Source: Ricinus communis | Taxonomy: Eukaryota; Streptophyta; Magnoliopsida; Malpighiales; Euphorbiaceae | Direction of reading: 5' to 3' | Length of the DNA stretch: 64,000 nucleotides | Assembly (NCBI RefSeq): GCF_019578655.1 | Contig: NC_063258.1 | Coordinates: 2,914,001 to 2,978,000, forward strand | Shown here: one piece after another, positions 61,741-64,000 of the stretch | Layout: every line of letters begins with the position of its first letter | How positions within the stretch are numbered: the first letter of the stretch is position 1 | Program-made: the position numbers and the translations under genes | The notes under the pieces: generated by a model | Seen by the model: only the letters and a program-made list of their open reading frames with translations | What the model was told of the DNA's origin: nothing | Databases searched by the model: none

Positions 61741-61900
61741 TTTCTCGCTACCAACCCAACCCAGTTTCTTTTATCCAGATTACCCTTGATGCTTAATTTA
61801 TCACCTTTCTCCTACCCATCCAAAAATTGAAAGTGAACTATGGTTTCTATAGTGTCTTTCCACAATCTGTTATCATGCTATAGAAATACCAGTCATGGAT
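61741..61900. other. Junction between the two viral copies
   Basis: About 160 bases lie between the last plus-strand viral frame and the point (about 61900) where the minus-strand copy becomes recognisable. It could be viral 3' sequence of copy 1 or filler from the rearrangement. Nothing coding is supported. Confidence 0.5.
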
Positions 61901-63750
61901 CTCCTATACTTCTTCAATATTGAATATGGTAGAGACATAGACATGCTAACTTGCTGTATCATCCTCGCTGATTTTTCCAAATTTTGGGGGCAGTTCCTAG
62001 CATAGTGCCCTTTCTTTCGGCGGATGTAGCATCTGTCTGATTTGTGGTCTTGATTCCTCTTTTTCCAGAAATATCTGAATCCTTTTGAGCGTGGCCTTTT
62101 TCCTCTGAATCCTTTATTTCTGCTGTGCAGGTATTTTTGGAAATGATGTCCGATTTTCTTCTTGTGACTGGAGCAGATGCAATTTGAAGCCTTGCATTTA
62201 ATCTTGAGGTGGCTTTTGTTACGGGCCTTTTGAACAATCAAATCTCGTTGAGACAACCTTCTGAACAATTCTTGCTGGTCACATAATCTCTTGATGGAAG
62301 AGAGAGTGAACTGCCAGATTTCTCCAAGGGTAATGGAGGTGACTGGTTTCTTTGTTGCGGCGATCATGTTGTTTACTTCTGATTGTATTTCATCTGGTAA
62401 TAAGGTGATGAAAGTATATTTCAATGTATCATCACCGTCATGCCCTCCAATGACATAATATAACTTGGACATAGCAGAATAATGTCTTTCCAGATCCTTG
62501 ATCTTCAACGAACAATATTTTCAATCAAAGTATTCTTGTTTTTATTGTCGTATAATGAGATCATAACTTCCAAGGAACTGATTATGGAGGACTGTGACCG
62601 CAACTGATGGAGTTGGTAGCATCACAAATTGGAGCCTGGTATACTCAGGCTGTGACTAAAACCAATCTCTTAAACTCCCTGTGAATCTCGTAACAAATTC
62701 AGCAAGGACCTTTTTAAGTATGGCACCATCAAAAGTCATTTGGAGATCAATCCATGCCAAAAATTCAGAAAGTTTATCCCTCTATTTTGATGGAGGCAAA
62801 TCATCAAAGGTGAACCAAGGTCCCGTGCCAGTTGTCGGTTTTAACCTCGGGTATGAAGCTCTAGTAAGAGCAAAATATGACTGTGCATCCTCTGTGCCAT
62901 CCTCAGGCTCCACTACTTCTAGACTGGGTTCAGTAGTAGAAGTATTCATTAGAATTTCTGTGATATCAGCCATCTCAGAGGTATTTGAGGAAGAATCAGA
63001 ATCATAAGGGCTGATGAGTGATTGGTATGACAATTTATTTTCTTTAGAAAGTGGAGGAGGAGATATTTTCTTTTGTTGAGTTATGGAACCTTTTGGGTAT
63101 AGATGTGAGAAGGTACCAAAGGGTTGGTAAAGAGTTCCTTCTTGTTCTGGCTGTGGGAGGAAAGGAAATGAAGAATAGTATGAGGGGGCAATGGCAGAAG
63201 ATGTAGAAGCTGCTGATGTAAAGAAAGGGATTGTAGAAGACTGATCTTTTCTAAGGTCATGTTCAATCTGATCAATCTGCCTTTTGAGCCTTGTAATTTC
63301 TTTTTCCTTCTGGATGAAAGCTGGTGTAATCGGTTGAGGAACTCGAACCTCTCTATTCAAGGCTTGATATTTGGCAGTTAAAGAAGAATATAGTTGGAGT
63401 ACTTCTTGAGAGAAGGTGTCCAACTTCTGGTCCAACTTGTGAGCCAAATGAAGAGCCTGATCCAATTTTTTATCTATCTTCTTTAGATAAGAATTATGAA
63501 CTATGGAATTTGAGGTCTGCCAATTTAGGACCTCTTCTGGTGGAGTGAGAGGCTCTATGGATCCTGAGGGAGTAATCCTTGAGGGGAGGATCTCCGATCT
63601 TTTATTTTCGGATTTCCCTAGGGAAGGGAAATCTTCAGGCTGGAACATGAAACAGCTTTGGATTGCATGGGGTGGTTGAACTTCTAGTAGATCAGAATGA
63701 GTCTCTTCTCTGCAAGTAGTAGAAGGCTTTTTCCCAAACACAATTCCCAT
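61900..63750 (-). pseudogene. Coat protein region of copy 2, broken
   Basis: The N-terminal open frame (63750-62782) covers the coiled coil and runs to WFTFDDLPPSK, where TAG replaces the tryptophan codon of copy 1. The later part (62508-61873) covers the capsid core and zinc knuckle. The second zinc-binding cysteine is arginine (CYIRRKKGH), so zinc binding should be lost. The TAA that follows LGSYDLIIRQ in copy 1 is present here too. Downstream of about 61903 the frame leaves viral sequence. Confidence 0.75.
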
Positions 63751-64000
63751 TTAGGCCAAAAGTACCTTCATCTCGTCAAAGGTGATGTCAAGGACAGTCT
63801 TTCCTTCTCTTGCGAGAAATTCTAAGGCTTCCTTATATATAGGAAGATGAGCTTTACCCTGATTTTCTTTTTATTTCCTATGGATGCCAATCCAAGGACC
63901 GTCTGGATCTCGGTCATCTAGCCTTAGTTCCATGACTGAACATGGAGTTTCTGGAGTCATGTCTCTTGGAGTTTGCTTAGAGCGTTGAAAACATGGTTCA
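61900..64000 (-). mobile_element. Endogenous pararetrovirus copy 2, inverted and truncated
   Basis: Read from 64000 down to 61900, this matches copy 1 positions of about 57442 to 59531 with few differences. It starts outside the window and stops abruptly just after the zinc knuckle, within the acidic stretch. Protease, RT and RNase H are absent. The open frame 63750-62782 stays uninterrupted where copy 1 changes frame. The arrangement with copy 1 is tail-to-tail. Confidence 0.88.

Overview
This is a plant nuclear window. It is AT-rich, has GT-AG introns, and is dominated by retrotransposons, DNA transposons and an endogenous pararetrovirus. It holds one clearly functional host gene. That gene's similarity to Arabidopsis ACA10, together with the transposon content, indicates a eudicot, probably a rosid; the species cannot be fixed from sequence alone. 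Nothing prokaryotic is present.

Region 1, about 1-22,775, is a nested retrotransposon block. Three long terminal repeats (LTRs) of one Ty3/gypsy family (about 651-2543, 6859-9122 and 13591-21724) alternate with two different internal regions. The first internal region has a broken gag. The second has antisense, broken genes with plant mobile domain (PMD) and DUF7745-like domains. This gene content points to the Tat lineage. Both internal regions end in the same 21-bp minisatellite. The third LTR is split by a complete, young, gag/pol-deleted Athila-type element (14154-20272) with a 5-bp target duplication. Two truncated inverted LTR pieces follow.

Region 2, 22,776-36,700, is AT-rich intergenic DNA. 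It has a possible relic of a transcribed gene near 23.2-24.0 kb, a decayed minus-strand Ty1/copia mosaic (28985-33180) with gag, and a non-autonomous hAT-like element (33192-34526).

Region 3, 36,729-55,045, is an ACA10-type autoinhibited plasma-membrane Ca2+-ATPase with 34 exons and an open frame of 1075 codons. Its introns carry a complete 332-bp TRIM retroelement, a 1.6-kb Mutator-like element with long terminal inverted repeats, two MITE-like elements, a 150-bp tandem duplication, and a perfect 204-bp tandem duplication that copies a splice acceptor and the first bases of exon 31.

Region 4, about 55,860-64,000, is an endogenous caulimovirid, florendovirus-like. One nearly full-length but broken copy lies on the plus strand (leader, tRNA-Met primer site, movement protein, coat protein, protease, RT, RNase H). 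A truncated second copy lies tail-to-tail on the minus strand and runs off the window. About 2.1 kb is shared as an inverted repeat, which could fold into long double-stranded RNA if transcribed. Both copies carry some of the same stop codons.
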